The position numbers were made by a program, and so were the translations under genes. Below, piece by piece: positions 24,780 through 38,100 of a stretch of 64,000 nt of DNA. The notes under the pieces were generated by a model. The model made no database searches, was not told the DNA's origin, and saw only the letters and a list, made by a program, of their open reading frames with translations. The stretch is from Paraspadella gotoi (taxonomy: Eukaryota; Chaetognatha). The DNA lies in NCBI GenBank assembly GCA_051294375.1, contig CM119270.1, forward strand, positions 21,440,456 through 21,504,455, given 5' to 3'. Each line of letters begins with the position of its first letter. Within the stretch, counting starts at the first letter, position 1.

Positions 24780-25712
24780 ATTTTCCTCTTCCTCATTTTT
24801 TTTTAGTCTTCTTCCTTTTTTCCTTCTCTCCTCCCTTTTCTTTCCCCCACCTTCATCTATTTCCATTTCCTCCAACTTCCCACTCCTTTCCTTCTTCCTC
24901 CCTTTTCTTTCCCCTACCTTCATCTCTTTTCCTTTCCTCCCTCCTTCAACTCCTTTCCTTCTTCCTCCCTTTTCATCCCCCATCTTCATCTCTTTTCATT
25001 TCCTCCCTCCTTCCACTCCTTTCCTTCTTCTTTCCTTTTCTTTCCCCCACCTTCATCTCTTTCCTTTTCCTCCCTCCTCCCACTCCTTTTCTTCTTACTA
25101 TCTTTTCTTTCTTCTCCTTTTTCTTTTTCCTTTTCCTCCCACCTCCAACTCCTTTCCTTCTTCCTCCCTTTTCTTTCTTCTCCTTCATCTCTTTCCTTTA
25201 CCTCCCTCCTCCCACTTATTAGCTCCTTCCTCCCTTTTCTTTCTTCCCCTTCATCTCTTTCCTTTCCTTCTTCCTCCCTTTCCTTCTTCCTCCTTTTTCT
25301 TTTCTCCACCTTCTTTCCTTTCCTTTCCTTCTTCCTCCCTTTCCTCCACCTTCCTCTCTTTCCTTTCCTTTCCTTCTTNNNNNNNNNNNNNNNNNNNNNN
25401 NNNNNNNNNNNNNNNNNNNNNNNNNNNNNNNNNNNNNNNNNNNNNNNNNNNNNNNNNNNNNNNNNNNNNNNNNNNNNNNNNNNNNNNNNNNNNNNNNNNN
25501 NNNNNNNNNNNNNNNNNNNNNNNNNNNNNNNNNNNNNNNNNNNNNNNNNNNNNNNNNNNNNNNNNNNNNNNNNNNNNNNNNNNNNNNNNNNNNNNNNNNN
25601 NNNNNNNNNNNNNNNNNNNNNNCCTTCTTTTCCTCTTCCTTCTTTCCTTTACTTTCCTCCTTCCTCCCTTTCCTCCACCTTTCTCCCTTTCCTTTCCTCC
25701 CTCCATCTTCCC
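24780..25712. repeat. Polypyrimidine tract (TTTCC/TTCTTCC minisatellite), interrupted by a gap at 25379-25622
   Basis: Hundreds of bases almost without purines on the + strand, with a loosely repeated phrase CTCCTTTCCTTCTTCCTCCC. The long apparent proteins on both strands are artefacts. Confidence 0.9.
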
Positions 25713-25825
25713 TGACCGTAGTTATACGGAGAGAGAGGAGAGAGAGAAGAGGAGGAGAGGGAGTAGAGGGGTTCGGACACGCCATAATCCGGAGGGGTGA
25801 AAAGAGAAGAAGAGGAAGACTAGGA

Positions 25826-27275
25826 GGGCGGGCGTGCTGTCCAAAGGGTCTTGCTGGCCGTTAGATACGTCGACCAACTAGCTGCTTGGCTGCCACCTCG
25901 AATCTTCCCTGAAGGTCAATCCGGATCTGGCATCCTCCGAGATCTTCGGAAATCCGGATCCAGTGGGCCTGCTCTTCGCCATCTGCTCGAAGTCGACTTC
26001 GTAGCTGGTGAGCGAGTGCAATGACCGCTTGAGCTACTTCTAAATCGATCTGGTTTATATTCCCGCTCCAAGTGGGTCGTCGCTCGCGTTTATCAACGGC
26101 GCTGTCGTTGAAGTTTTACCTTCCCTCGGTCGATTTGCGGGCGTTGTTGCTGCAGATGAACAGAATGTTTGGGGCGAAGACAGGGCGTCGCTACGAGCGT
26201 TAGCTTTACGCCTTTAGGTATCTAATGTCAGTTGTGAACTCTGCAATTTACGGATAACTTGGTACGATTGCCCTCAATTGTTTTGTGGTTCCGTTTTTTT
26301 GCGAATTGCTTGTCATAGACTCCTGGTGGTCTGTGTACAGTGGTGAAAGATCGACCTTCTACCGTACGAAAATGCCTCACTTGCTCTAAAGGCTCCGAAA
26401 AGTTCTCTGTCAACACGGTGGCCACAGTTTTCTGGTTCTTAGGCAAGCTTTGCCGAGAAAAAGGCAGTGGCTTCCCAGCCCCTTTGGCCCTCGGCTGCCT
26501 ATCGCAGAACTGCACCGGTACGGCGTGGTCGGACGCATCTGTAGTAATACAGAGTTTGGGCTCCGGTTGCGAGGGTGGTGAGTAGGCGTCCGCTGAAAGA
26601 TCAAGGCCCCTTCCTTGATCGTATTCGAAAGCATTCTCGCAGTTCGCTCGTATACCACTCTAATGTCTTTGGCTTTCCCACTGAGCGCCTCATAGAGGGG
26701 AGCACAATCGGTGGGCGACCTTGGTATGAATCTCCAGGTAGTTAATTTATCATACGCGCAAGAATCGTTGGAGCTTCCTTGATGGATGTAGTCGTGTGGT
26801 TTGCTTTCAGGGTTTGAACTCGGCCTGGTAGGGACGAACGCCGTTCCTGTCCACGATGAAAATCCAAGGAACTCTATTGACTTCCTGTCCCCAGCAGGAC
26901 ATTTTGGTATTTACAAACCAAATCCGTTCGCCATCGAGTGCCTTGAAACGGCTTCTCTCAGATCCCTCTGAGATGCTCCTCAGGGGAGGATGAATGCACG
27001 AAGTATTATCGTCCATAGACGAAAGTATGGGGAAATATCCCCAAGATATTTCGTATCCATTAAACGCTGAAAGTCTGCCGGCGTTTTTCAAGGCCAAATG
27101 GGCATCGAGGAAAACATACAAGCCAAAGCGGTGTGATTACCGCGCGTCTTCTTGACGTCAGTTGGGGTCCACCGGAATCTGGGGTAACCCTTAAAAGATC
27201 TATTCTTGGAAAATATTGTTTTTCCTCCAGCTGGGCATTGAGTCTGTTAGCAGTTTCAGCCTGGGTACTTGTCAT
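25826..27275 (-). mobile_element. Decayed Ty3/Gypsy pol fragment (reverse transcriptase, RNase H, start of integrase)
   Basis: Read on the - strand with repeated frameshifts. Near 27115-27170 RRAVITPLWLVCFPRCPFGL resembles the RT segment before the catalytic box. Near 27010 SMDDNTSC occupies the place of the YxDD box. KSIEFLGF (about 26870) and PLYEALSGKAK (about 26690) follow. The RNase H part has TDASDHAVPVQF (about 26530), LEQVRHFRTVEGRSFTTVH (about 26370) and IAEFTTDIRYLK (about 26245). An integrase-side piece INQIDLEVAQAV lies near 26050. The order matches Gypsy pol. No LTRs were found and the right end runs into a gap, so this is a fragment. Confidence 0.8.
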
Positions 27276-27747
27276 NNNNNNNNNNNNNNNNNNNNNNNNN
27301 CTCTCTCGCTCTCTCCATGTCGACTCTATCACTTCAGTCGTTCGTTCCATTCACGGTCGGGACTCTCTCTCTCTCTGTCTGTATCTCTCTCTCTGTCGTC
27401 CACTAAAAAAAAAGCGAATTCGAATAAATTATCAAAAAAAAACTCTTCTTCTTTTACTTCAAAAGCTTTGGATGTTTTAGGCTTTTGGAGGAAAAAAAAA
27501 CCACCGCGAATGTCGTTTTGTTTTTTAATTATTATTTCGCTTTCGTTGTCTACGTCCAAATAAAAAAAAACAAAAAGACAAAACAAAACAACAAAGGAAA
27601 AACAAAAACCTCAAGATTGACTCTGTCTCCCTCTGCCTTTTCCCCCCTTTTTAACTTCCCTCTGGAGATTCTGTGGCGAGGAGCGAGGAAGAGAGAGATA
27701 GAGACGCTAAGCGGAAGCGTCGTGGCGCCTTTGACTAAAAAGTCTCA

Positions 27748-28192
27748 TATAAAAAGAGGGCGTGGCCGGAAGTGAAATTAAAAACAAAAGACTCGAATCG
27801 CGAAGATCGAAGATCGAAAGTCTGGATTCGTCGTCGATTTAAAGAAGAAGAGGAATAAATTAACGAGACAGAGACGCTTGGAACCGACGTCGTGGGGAGA
27901 GAAGAAAAAAGGAGAACGACAGAGAGAGAGAGAGAGTGAAAACGAAAAAAAACGGGAGGGAGAGAGAGTCAAAGCGGGAGGGAGGGACAAAGAAAAAAGA
28001 AACACAAACTCCTTTTTTTTTTGTTTCGATTTTCAACGAATCAAAATTGATTTATTTTCCTCATTTCGTTCCGGAATAATTAAAAAAAAATAATAAAAAA
28101 TAATAAAAAGCAAAACAAAGAATAAAGAAGAAAAAAGAAGAAAAAAGAAATAAAAAAAAGAAAAGAAGAAAAAAGGAAACAACGACTAACAA
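27748..28192 (+). promoter_or_regulatory. TATA-box promoter and probable 5' non-coding exon
   Basis: TATAAAAA (27748-27755) is followed by GAGGGCGTGGC, a GC/Sp1-like box. Downstream is a CpG-richer stretch without a long start codon-led frame, ending in the donor CAA|GTGAGTAA (exon end about 28192). The next coding gene on this strand starts at 33069, so this may be the first exon of the channel gene with a roughly 4.9-kb first intron; this link is inference. Confidence 0.4.
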
Positions 28193-28956
28193 GTGAGTAA
28201 AAAAAAATGTTACGTTAGTTAAAACTTGTCATTATATATTACGGAAAAATGGATTGACTTTTAAATTTTAATTTAGGTAGTTTTGTAGCATTTTACTTTT
28301 GACTGTTTTTGAAAGATAGATGGGCATGCTTTTAAATATGTTTCATATTTTTATTATTAAAAAAAATCAAGAAAACTTTTAAAATGTTGTATTGTAATCC
28401 GAAGTAATGTATTTTATTGTATCATAATTTAACAATTAAAAATATCATTATCTTTCGAGAGGGAGGCTTCCAAGAAACATAGCCTTTAAGCAGACGTCCG
28501 AAAAAATCATAAAGAAACAATTTTACTTTTTTTCAAGATCTCATTCGCAATTTAAACTCCTTCAACTTAACAGGTTAATAAAATTAACCTGTTTAATTGT
28601 CACCAGGATTTATTTTCCCAGAAAAACGACAATCGTTCTCAAAAGTGTAATTTTTTTCGGTTGAACTATTTTTTTTCCGTTAGTATTAACCGATGCTAAA
28701 TTGTTTTTGAGTAGACTAAAGTTTAACTCGTAAAGTGCTTATAATCTCATTTTTATATATAAAGCTAAATACTTCGTTCAGCAAGGACTCACCAAAAAAC
28801 GAACCAACAAAGACATTTTTTTTAAACTTTAGAACTTTAGAAAAAAAGCTAAAAAAGAAAGTTAATATTCCCGTTACTATCCCTTAAAACGTTATTTCTC
28901 TTGTTCAAAATTCTGGAATTTCCCATAATTTTTATGGACCACCCCTTAAAAAGCGC

Positions 28957-29030
28957 TCCCTTACCGGCTTACCCGTTGGATTCAGGGTCGTCGCACGGCG
29001 GTCTCGCGTTCGACTCCCAACGGGCTTCTA
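28957..29030 (+). repeat. tRNA-like SINE fragment
   Basis: GCGTTCGACTCCCAACGGGC contains a good polymerase III B box (GTTCGACTCC). The ends CCCGTTGG and CCAACGGG are complementary, as in an acceptor-like stem. A standard cloverleaf could not be folded by eye. Confidence 0.4.
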
Positions 29031-29899
29031 ATTTTTCTCATTTGTGAATTAAAATCAGCGGGAATGCGCGTTTGTTTAATTTACTAAAAGGTTCAAGTTT
29101 TATCACAAACTTTTTCACTTCTTCACGCGTCGGTTAATGTTTAAAATGCAATTCGCAATTTTCTGACAAAAAAAATGTTTAACTGAAGAGAAACTGATCC
29201 TATTTTCGCACATATTTGGTTTTGAAATATTTTTCCTAAAAACAGATTAACAGTATTTATAATCTAATCGCGTCAGGTTACGTTAAACTAAGTACAAGTA
29301 ATTAACTGAAATTGTGATGCTCGTGGAATTTTTTAATTTTTTCAATTTTTTTAAAATTGTTAATTTAATTTAATTTCTTTGATTTGCAAGAACAACTAAT
29401 AGGAATTCTTGTTTCAATATATCAACTCGACCTTGACACAATCTTTATGTGACCACGTTGCAATCCGGGCCCCAAAGCAGTGCCGTCGCAACATAAATCC
29501 GTTTACAATATTATAATCCAACCCAGGATATTTCCATCTAAATATAATTTTATCTCAGCTTAAATTCAATTGTCTCTTGGTCTGTCCAGTGTCCAGTTTA
29601 CAGTGTCCACATCCCTGTTCGAATCAAGCGTAATTAAAGAATGTGCTATGTGAAACCAATCTTAGTTTAAGCTTAGTACATTCTAGCTCTGACACAGATT
29701 GGTCATAGCTTTAACTTGCCAAAAGCATTGCTTGACCCAGGTTTCAACCCGAATCAACTCTAGGCTTTTTGCCATTTCCACCCTGACAAGATCTTGGCTG
29801 AATCATGGCAAAACTTTATAATGTTCAGTTAAGGTGATGTTTATAAAAATTGTTCTATTCCAGGCTAACCTTGGATACATTATGATACATGTCAGGCCC

Positions 29900-29995
29900 C
29901 CATTGCAATCCCTACCAATGCAATCCATTACAATCCGTACCATTGCAATTCATTGCAATCCGTACCATTGCAATCCATTGCAATCCCCAGGCTCT
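29900..29995. repeat. ~22-bp tandem repeat (CATTGCAATCC family)
   Basis: About four copies of GCAATCCGTACCATTGCAAT-like units. Confidence 0.8.
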
Positions 29996-30912
29996 CCTAA
30001 AAGCCTAGCTCATACCACCCCTGTACAATTAATTTAACCAAAATAAGGTTTGGGTGCTTTTTAAAATCACTCAGTTATCACATAATTTATGTTTGTAATT
30101 GAAGATTTCCTACTGGTACAAAAATATTTTACGAAATTGAAAGCTATGATTTCTCTTATATTTTTTTCATATACATGTATTTCTAGTCAATTGAGTTTTT
30201 CCCGCCCTTTCCCTCCCCTTAAGAACCCTGGCCTCTTTGCTTTTTTAAACGCCCCCGTCCGCCGGACCCGACCCTCGCGTGACCTTCCTTCAAGGTCATC
30301 CCGACTTCCCCCTCTCTCTCTCTCGACGGTATCGTTCAACCTGGACTCAGGTCGGGACATCTGAATCTGAACCTGAAAGTGAACCTGGATCTGAATCTGA
30401 ATCTGTAGCCGGTTTTAACCTTTCGATCTCTCGCGACGAAATTCGATTAGACGACAAACGAGGAACGACGACGACGACGACGACGACCATATGTACTTTT
30501 CAAATTATTTTTTAATGTTTTTCTTATTCGTTTTTTATATCTGTATTAAAATAAAAGAGAGAGAAAAAAAGAGCCTCCCCCTTCCATCCCCCCACACTCG
30601 CTCCCTCTTCCATACCCCCAGCGGCCGAAGATTCGTAAAAACTATTCGTCGATGTTTTCTTGCACTCGTAATTAGTTGTTCCCTCTTCAATATTCCCCCC
30701 TTGAGTTCCCCCCCCCCAAGGACTTCCACCCCAGGTCTTCCTTCCCATCAGAGTCCCCCCAAAAAGGTCTTCCCCCTCAGAGTCTTCTCCCCTGTCTTTC
30801 TCACTCCCTTCTTTCAGAAAAAAAAAGTAAGAAGAAGAAGAATAAAAGGAGAAATTCAAATGTTTTTTAAAAACGCGTTTAATTCGTTGCTGAGGAGAGG
30901 AGAGAGATGAGG

Positions 30913-30956
<44 letters not shown>

Positions 30957-32019
30957 GAGGAAGAAGAGGAGGAGAGAGAGAGAGAGAAAGACAAAGATCG
31001 TTAATCTTGCTTCGTCTTCAGAGATGGGTACCGCTTTGGGCATTGAGATACAGTGGGATCCTCGGAGATAAGAATGGTTTCGAACATAGATAATTTTGCA
31101 ATAAGTAAATCTAAAAAAACATGTAATCAGCTATTCACTGAATCTAATGGATAAAGTAGGTGATGTTCTTTTTTAAAAATCTTCCCGTGAGTCTATGAAA
31201 AGATCACAGCCTCTCACTGATGAAGAGAATCTGTGAATAAATGAAAAGTGACAAGAGACGTGGGGCAATGGCCCAATTAATTTCTATCCTTTTTGTTAAT
31301 ATTTGACGCATTTGACAAGTGAAACACTCGTTACTAAATTGTTCATCTTTGTAATCCCTCACCATTTTTGTTTAAAATAATAATTTCAGAATATTTAAAA
31401 CTATATAATGAATTTTAAAACGTAATTTTGAGTAGTTTTATAAATAATCATAGGAGTGTTAGTAAAACAATTACCTTCTCACGAAGGATCAAATTGTAAA
31501 TTTAAATTTCAAGAACGCCCCAGATGGAGAACCCGCATTTGAGAGAGAGACAACTGTAAAATGTAAATTCAAATTCGAATCAATTATATTTAATCTTGGA
31601 AAATTACGAGGCCATAAACTTAACGCAATTAGATCTCTTTCCCATGTTAGCTAAAAAATCTTCTTAATTAAAAACAATGTTTTTTTCCCTTTCTTAAGGA
31701 AAAGATAAAAGGAGCAGAATGTATCTTCCTTATTTTTTAAAAACTGTCGCGAATATAATTCAATTTGGATATCGAAGCTTCTTTTCTTTTCGTCTCTCGA
31801 AGCCACAGACGTTTAACAATTAATTTCCAATTTTTACTTAAAAAAAAAAAAAAAATTATTCCTGACCTGATGCCCGGAGATACGAAACGGTACCTCAGTT
31901 TTAAAACTGAAATAAAGAAAGAAAAAAAAACTCCGTAAAGTTTTTTTTTTCTTTTTACCTTTTTACTTCCAGTATTAAAAAAACGAGGGGAAAAACAATA
32001 AATATATATATTGGCTCTC

Positions 32020-32400
32020 TTTTCCGAGAGTGCCCCATTTCTGTTCCTTTATATCTTTTCTAAGAATACTTTATTTCTATTGATTAATCCTATAATTTAA
32101 TTTTAACCATAATAATTAACCCAAATATATGTATAAACTTTTTAACCTTAATACCTAACCTATTCTTAAAAACTTATCATTAATTTTTAAATATTAATTT
32201 TAATACCAGACCCTAACCTAAATCCCTAACCGAAATCCCTAACCTTAATTGCAAACTCGTCCCTCACAAGCTAACCTTAGTCCTTAACCTAATATCAAAC
32301 TTTTAACTTAATATTTGTATTAAAAACTAATTTAATTCCAAATTTAAAATAAAATGAAGCATTCTGGAAAAATAAGATAAAATGGGGCATTCTGGGAAAA
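32020..32400. mobile_element. Small inverted-repeat element (MITE-like) with internal CCTAACC repeats
   Basis: Left end TTTTCCGAGAGTGCCCCATT (32020-) and the inverse of the right end (32379-32400) match at about 18 of 22 positions. Inside are CCCTAACC/CCTAAATCC telomere-like phrases. A second, more diverged copy in the same orientation is at about 40378-40705. No coding capacity. Confidence 0.5.
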
Positions 32401-32597
32401 TAAGGCCTCAAACCACTTAAATTGTTTTTTTTTTTCTTTCCCTCCCATTTTTGTTGCGCCACTCGTTATATATATCGCCCCTCTGCCCCTACTACTCCCC
32501 CCCGCTCTCCCAACCCGCCCCTCCAGGAAACGCGGCCCCGGCCGTGTGTTAATGCCATTCTCTTCGTCTCCAAAAACCAAAAGCGGGAAAAGGATCA

Positions 32598-32738
32598 ATG
32601 GCCGCCGCCGCCGCCGCCGCCGCAGCCGCTCCGCTAACCGCCGCATTATCCTCGCTATTCTCGTCGCTTCTCGCGTACGCAACGTTCGGCCACGATTACG
32701 ATTATCCCTTCGTTCACGAGTGGAAACAATTTGCGTGA
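32598..32738 (+). CDS. Possible small ORF (46 aa), upstream of the channel gene
   Basis: ATG GCC start followed by ten Ala codons (a GCC run), then PLTAALSSLFSSLLAYATFG and HDYDYPFVHEWKQFA before a TGA. Composition is more codon-like than the surroundings and the start context (ATCAATGG) is acceptable. It lies 330 bp before the channel start codon, so it could be an upstream ORF in its 5' UTR, a small secreted or membrane-anchored peptide, or chance in a GC-rich patch. No family was recognised. Confidence 0.25.
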   Translation: MAAAAAAAAAAPLTAALSSLFSSLLAYATFGHDYDYPFVHEWKQFA

Positions 32739-33068
32739 AAGAAAAACGAAAAAAAAAAATTATATATATCACGAAATTCGTAGGCGAAGTGACGCTTTTT
32801 AATTTTGTTTGGCCTTACTAATCGTTACTAAAAAAAACGTTACTAAAAAAAACGTTACTAATACGAGGTGGAAAAGTAAATCTACGAAAGACGTCGAAAC
32901 ATCCTGGATTTGTAGCAAAATTGTACGTCATCGTACGACATATTCCGACATTTTCCGACATTGTCCGATATTATTCGACATTGTACGACATATTCCGACA
33001 TTGTACGACATTTCACGAACATTGTGCGTCGTATTACGACGTTAAAATCTTTCTTCCTCCGATAAACA

Positions 33069-34007
33069 ATGGGAGGCGAAGACGACGATGCCGGTAGTGA
33101 TTACGTTCACAGGAGTTGGGGTGACTCCTGGGAAGACTTCACACAGAACACGACCATGCACGGGTTCAGATACATCTTTGACCCAACCCCATTTAAGATC
33201 AGAAGGTAAGTATTGAGTAGGCTAAGACTTAAGAGGGTAAGGTTATTAAAGAATGTTATTAGCTGGAACTAGGATTATCAGTGAGGTAATATCGATGACA
33301 AAAGTTTTCTTCTAAACCCAAGGGTCCCGGGTTCTAGTCCTGAGTAACCTTACGGTTGCCTTGCCGCCGGATCCAATTATCCGTAATGCTATATCGGCCG
33401 CGAGGGGATAAATTTCTCTGAATATACTACATTGGAAATCCTCTCAACATTACTGTTTAAAAAAACTAAACTAAGTTAAAAGATTAATTCATAAAAATGT
33501 TTGTCAGTGGCTTTGGTTTAGGTCCAGATAAATTTCCCTGACCAATGAATTAAAATCGCCTATCCAAAGTCACGAGACGGATAGCTTGAATGTCTAATTT
33601 TCTATTTCTTATACAAATTTCATAAATAAATTTGTCGGTTTTCAAGAATTTTAAAAAGTTACGATGAGGTAATCGAAAATGCTTCTTCGATTGAATGAAT
33701 TATTCATTGTTGGTGATCGACATTTACTGCTTGCCAGTAAAGTTCAAGCATTTACTGCTTGCCAGCAAAGTTCAAGCGTCGGAAAGGTTGACAAGATGTG
33801 ATCGTTCACAGTGTGATGTGCTGATTCACCACTTGTGATTTTATTCTTTAATTATATCGACCTACTTGTGATAGAACAAACAGTTGGGAATTAAATTAAA
33901 ATAAAGAAAATAAAAAAGTGTTAAGAGATCCTTATGTGATAAAGAAGTTGAGTATTTACTTTTCATTTGATAATTTTTATGTTCTCATGCTGACAGAGAG
34001 ATAATGA

Positions 34008-34043
<36 letters not shown>

Positions 34044-35001
34044 ATTTATTTGAAAATTTGTTGTAATGATTGATGTCATCATTATTATAATTATCACTAT
34101 TACATCAACATTATCATTAATATTATATAATTTGTAAAAAAATGAATGAATATGTTATAAAACATCTACACGAAGGAATAATATTTTGTAAACATTATAC
34201 GTACTACCATGATAGAAAAAAACTTGTCATGGTTTGTAAAAATTATTACATTTCATTCTCAAATACTTTTTTTGGAAGATATCGTGATCTCCAAAAAATA
34301 GTTTGGATGTTGTCTTCACGACATTAAATACCATTCGATATTCATTTGACAATAAATTGTAAGGCTGCATATTTTCCTATACACAACTATCTAGGATATT
34401 ATTGTTTTCAGATTATTATGGATTCTTGTGGTGATCGGTTGTTTCATGGCCGCAACGAGCCAAATCATTATGCAAGTGATGTATCTCCTGTCGGACCCTG
34501 AGGCGGCGAACATCAAGGTGGTCTACAAAGACATGCTCCCTTTCCCGGCCATCACCATCTGCAATCAAAATCAGTTCAGGTACATCGGACCTTTGAGGAT
34601 TAACGGCTCGAGTACGCGCTGGTGGTTACGATGTTTCCCTCTACAAAAATTACAATACTTCGAAACGGTACTTTAAGAAAACGGCCCATCTCAGCTTTTT
34701 TTTTTTTCGCCATGCCGTGCCATGCTGTTCAGGATTGTGTTGGAAAAATTCAAAGCTCCTATTTCATACTGACTTCATAGTATAGTCATAGTCATAGTAG
34801 TAAATAAACATAGAATTGGGGGTTGGAGTGGGAGAGACGCGAAAGAAAAACGAAAAGATTTGAAGAGAAAAAAAGACTAGGAATTTTTTAAATTTTAGAT
34901 TTCTGGCATTGCATCGGGACTTGCCTGTTCCATAGCATCAGCAGAAGCGTCCATCTTGACAATGGATTTAAGAAAGAAACTTCTTTTACGCAAGACTGTC
35001 C

Positions 35002-35038
<37 letters not shown>

Positions 35039-35093
35039 TCCTCTCGTTTCTCTCTCTCTCTCTCTCTCTTCTTTCTCTCTCTCTCTTTCTCCT

Positions 35094-35154
<61 letters not shown>

Positions 35155-38100
35155 TTCAAAGCCAAAATCTTTCCGTCAGCAATTCTGTGTTTTTATTGTC
35201 GACAAAAAAATCAAAAACGAAAGAAAAGTAGAAAAATAGTAAAAAGTCCCGGCTTCTCAATTGCGTTAGAAAAACATCAATGAATTAAGCTTTCAACTGC
35301 AATCGCGAACTGTGGACTTGATGCTGACATCTGCGGTATTCTTTAAGAACCACCTTTTATGTTTCTCGATCCGTAATTTATTAAAAGGAGTTTCACTGGT
35401 AAAGGGCCATTAATAGTGTATCTCATTTGCTGTTTATCGTAAAAATGAGATCTGTATTTTGTTTGAAAGCTAAAAAGCTTTTGTTTATGGTGCAAGAATA
35501 ATCAGGACTTTCTTCTTGTGCTTTTACATCGTTTTGGGTAATTTTTTTTGCGGCAAAAAAATTTTTAAATTATATTAAAAGAGAAACTAATTTTTTTATT
35601 TAAATATATATTAATATTAATAATAATAATATGATTTGTTTGTTTCAGAGTTTCGGCGACGGGAGCAACGCCCCTACCGGGAAATCCCAACATGACCTAC
35701 TACGATTTGATTAACATCATTTACGGGGAGAAATACCCGGAGGCAGAGCAGCTCGAAGAGTGGGGTGTAGCCGACAAAACGTTTCACGATCTTTACGAAG
35801 TCGGAAATCACCTCAAGGACAACATGTTGATTACGTGAGTCGGGGCATTCTTGTCAACATTGGCCGGTGAACGATGAGTACGAATCATTTTCTTGGTTGA
35901 GGTCAGATTGAAAAAAAAAAACGTGAAATAATAAACTGTTGTGTCTGAGAAATACATTTTTTCATTTGGGCCAATCGTTGTGGTTCACGCGGTACCATGT
36001 ATTCTTTTTTGCCCTGTTGAATTATAAAAATTATTTGTAGAATTCGCCACTTAAACCTCGCATCTTTTCGTTTTTCACTAAAAAAAAGCGAAATAAAAAA
36101 AAGGAACAATTTTTATGAAAGCCTCAACGTTTTTCTTTTCTGTTTTCGATGACCTTTCCCAGAAAAGAGACTTTTTCTTTTTTTTCTTTTGCTTTTTCTG
36201 CTTTTTCTTTTTCTGTTTTTGCTCTTCTTTTTCTGTTTTTGCTATTTCCTATTGTGTGATTCTGCGTGCGCGCGTGTGAGCGTGCGTGCGTGCATGTGTG
36301 TTTTCCTTCTTCAGTATGAAAGTTATCACTCGGGAATCTCTCTCTCTCTCTCTCNNNNNNNNNNNNNNNNNNNNNNNNNNNNNNNNNNNNNNNNNNNNNN
36401 NNNNNNNNNNNNNNNNNNNNNNNNNNNNNNNNNNNNNNNNNNNNNNNNNNNNNNNNNNNNNNNNNNNNNNNNNNNNNNNNNNNNNNNNNNNNNNNNNNNN
36501 NNNNNNNNNNNNNNNNNNNNNNNNNNNNNNNNNNNNNNNNNNNNNNNNNNNNNNNNNNNNNNNNNNNNNNNCCAGATGCAAAATGGGGCGAAAGGTTTGC
36601 TCCATCGCCAACTTCACTCGGATAATCACAGATCACGGGGTTTGTTTCACATTCAACACGATGCTTGACGAGGGCGGGAACAAGATCGAAGACGCGGAGT
36701 TAATACCGATTNNNNNNNNNNNNNNNNNNNNNNNNNNNNNNNNNNNNNNNNNNNNNNNNNNNNNNNNNNNNNNNNNNNNNNNNNNNNNNNNNNNNNNNNN
36801 NNNNNNNNNNNNNNNNNNNNNNNNNNNNNNNNNNNNNNNNNNNNNNNNNNNNNNNNNNNNNNNNNNNNNNNNNNNNNNNNNNNNNNNNNNNNNNNNNNNN
36901 NNNNNNNNNNNNNNNNNNNNNNNNNNNNNNNNNNNNNNNNNNNNNNNNNNNNNNNNNNNNNNNNNNNNNNNNNNNNNNNNNNNNNNNNNNNNNNNNNNNN
37001 NNNNNNNNNNNNNNNNNNNNNNNNNNNNNNNNNNNNNNNNNNNNNNNNNNNNNNNNNNNNNNNNNNNNNAATGAATGAATGAATGAATGAATGAATGAAT
37101 GAATGCTTGTTAGAATTGGTGTTCTTTTTAGAAATTGAGTCCCCTAAAGATTTAATGAGCGTATGAATATTCTCATCAGGACTCGACATTGGACAATGCA
37201 CTTGAGTTAATTTCAATGTGAATCATATTTTCTTATTTAATTAATTAAAATTAATGTTCCCAAGACGCCGCAGCGGCGGCTAAAAAAGAGCGGCTCGCTG
37301 CTCACTTTTCCGACGCTTTTCCCTCGAGAGGAAAAGTTTTCAGTCACGAAACGGGTAACGAAAAAAAACTGTGTAATCGATGGGCCTTTTTAGCGGGTCC
37401 AAAATCTTGGCTCAATTTTATCATTTACGTCAAACTCATTCGGTTCTTTTTTAATTTTGGTGGGAGGGCAAAAGGTCCGCTAGTTTTTGGAACTGTACAA
37501 TTTTTAATATCGACAAAAGAGATATTGGTACAGCTTTTTATTAGTACAGGGAGCTTATAAAAAACATTTCTCATCCTTTTTCTTTGCTTTTGGGTTTTTG
37601 CACAAGAAAGGACAGTGGACACACAATTTGGGGCAAAACAAACGTGGGATTTTAATTTAACTTCTCACTCATTTTCTTCCCTTTTCCCTCCACCCATCCA
37701 CAACCCACCCACCTACCCATCCACCACCCCTTCCCCTATCCCTCTATTCTCCTTAACCCCCTTTTCTCCAACCAACAGGAATCGCAGAGGGTTTAAAGCT
37801 TCAGATTAACGTAGAGCAATATGAGTACATGCGAGGTCCACACGACTCCGCTGGACTCAAGATTCTCATTCACGATCCCTACGAATTTCCCCAAGTCGGC
37901 GACCTGGGCGAAGCCGTGGCGCCTGAGACCGTCACGCTGGTCGGGCTGAGACTTTTGGAGGTCAGTAGCTGGGCTGGCGCAGAAGCTGTGGTGCCTGAGA
38001 CCAGTACACGCTGGCATCGGGCGGAGAACACTTTGGAGGTCCAGGTAGCTGGGCTGGGCTAAGCCGAGGCACCTGAGACCATCACGCTAGTTGGTATCAC

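Larger units (their letters stand above)
28193..32019. other. Intronic or intergenic DNA with scattered repeats
   Basis: AT-rich, no coding exon recognised. It contains a tRNA-like fragment (28957-29030), a tandem repeat of TGCAATCC (29900-29995), a (GAC)n run (30463-30486), a C/T-rich stretch (30570-30825) and a (GA)n run (30915-30955). Confidence 0.45.

Noticed and set aside
24739-25800. 353-aa F/L/S/P-rich open frame and its E/K/R/G-rich counterparts on the other strand
   Set aside because: Translations of a polypyrimidine/polypurine tract around a gap.
29440-30010. A possible intact tRNA or gene around the TGCAATCC repeats
   Set aside because: Only tandem repeat and AT-rich DNA. No cloverleaf or coding frame could be supported.
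34428-34676. 82-aa open frame extending the second channel exon to 34676
   Set aside because: The donor at 34579 is in the right phase for the exon at 35649. The extension loses family similarity after about 10 residues.
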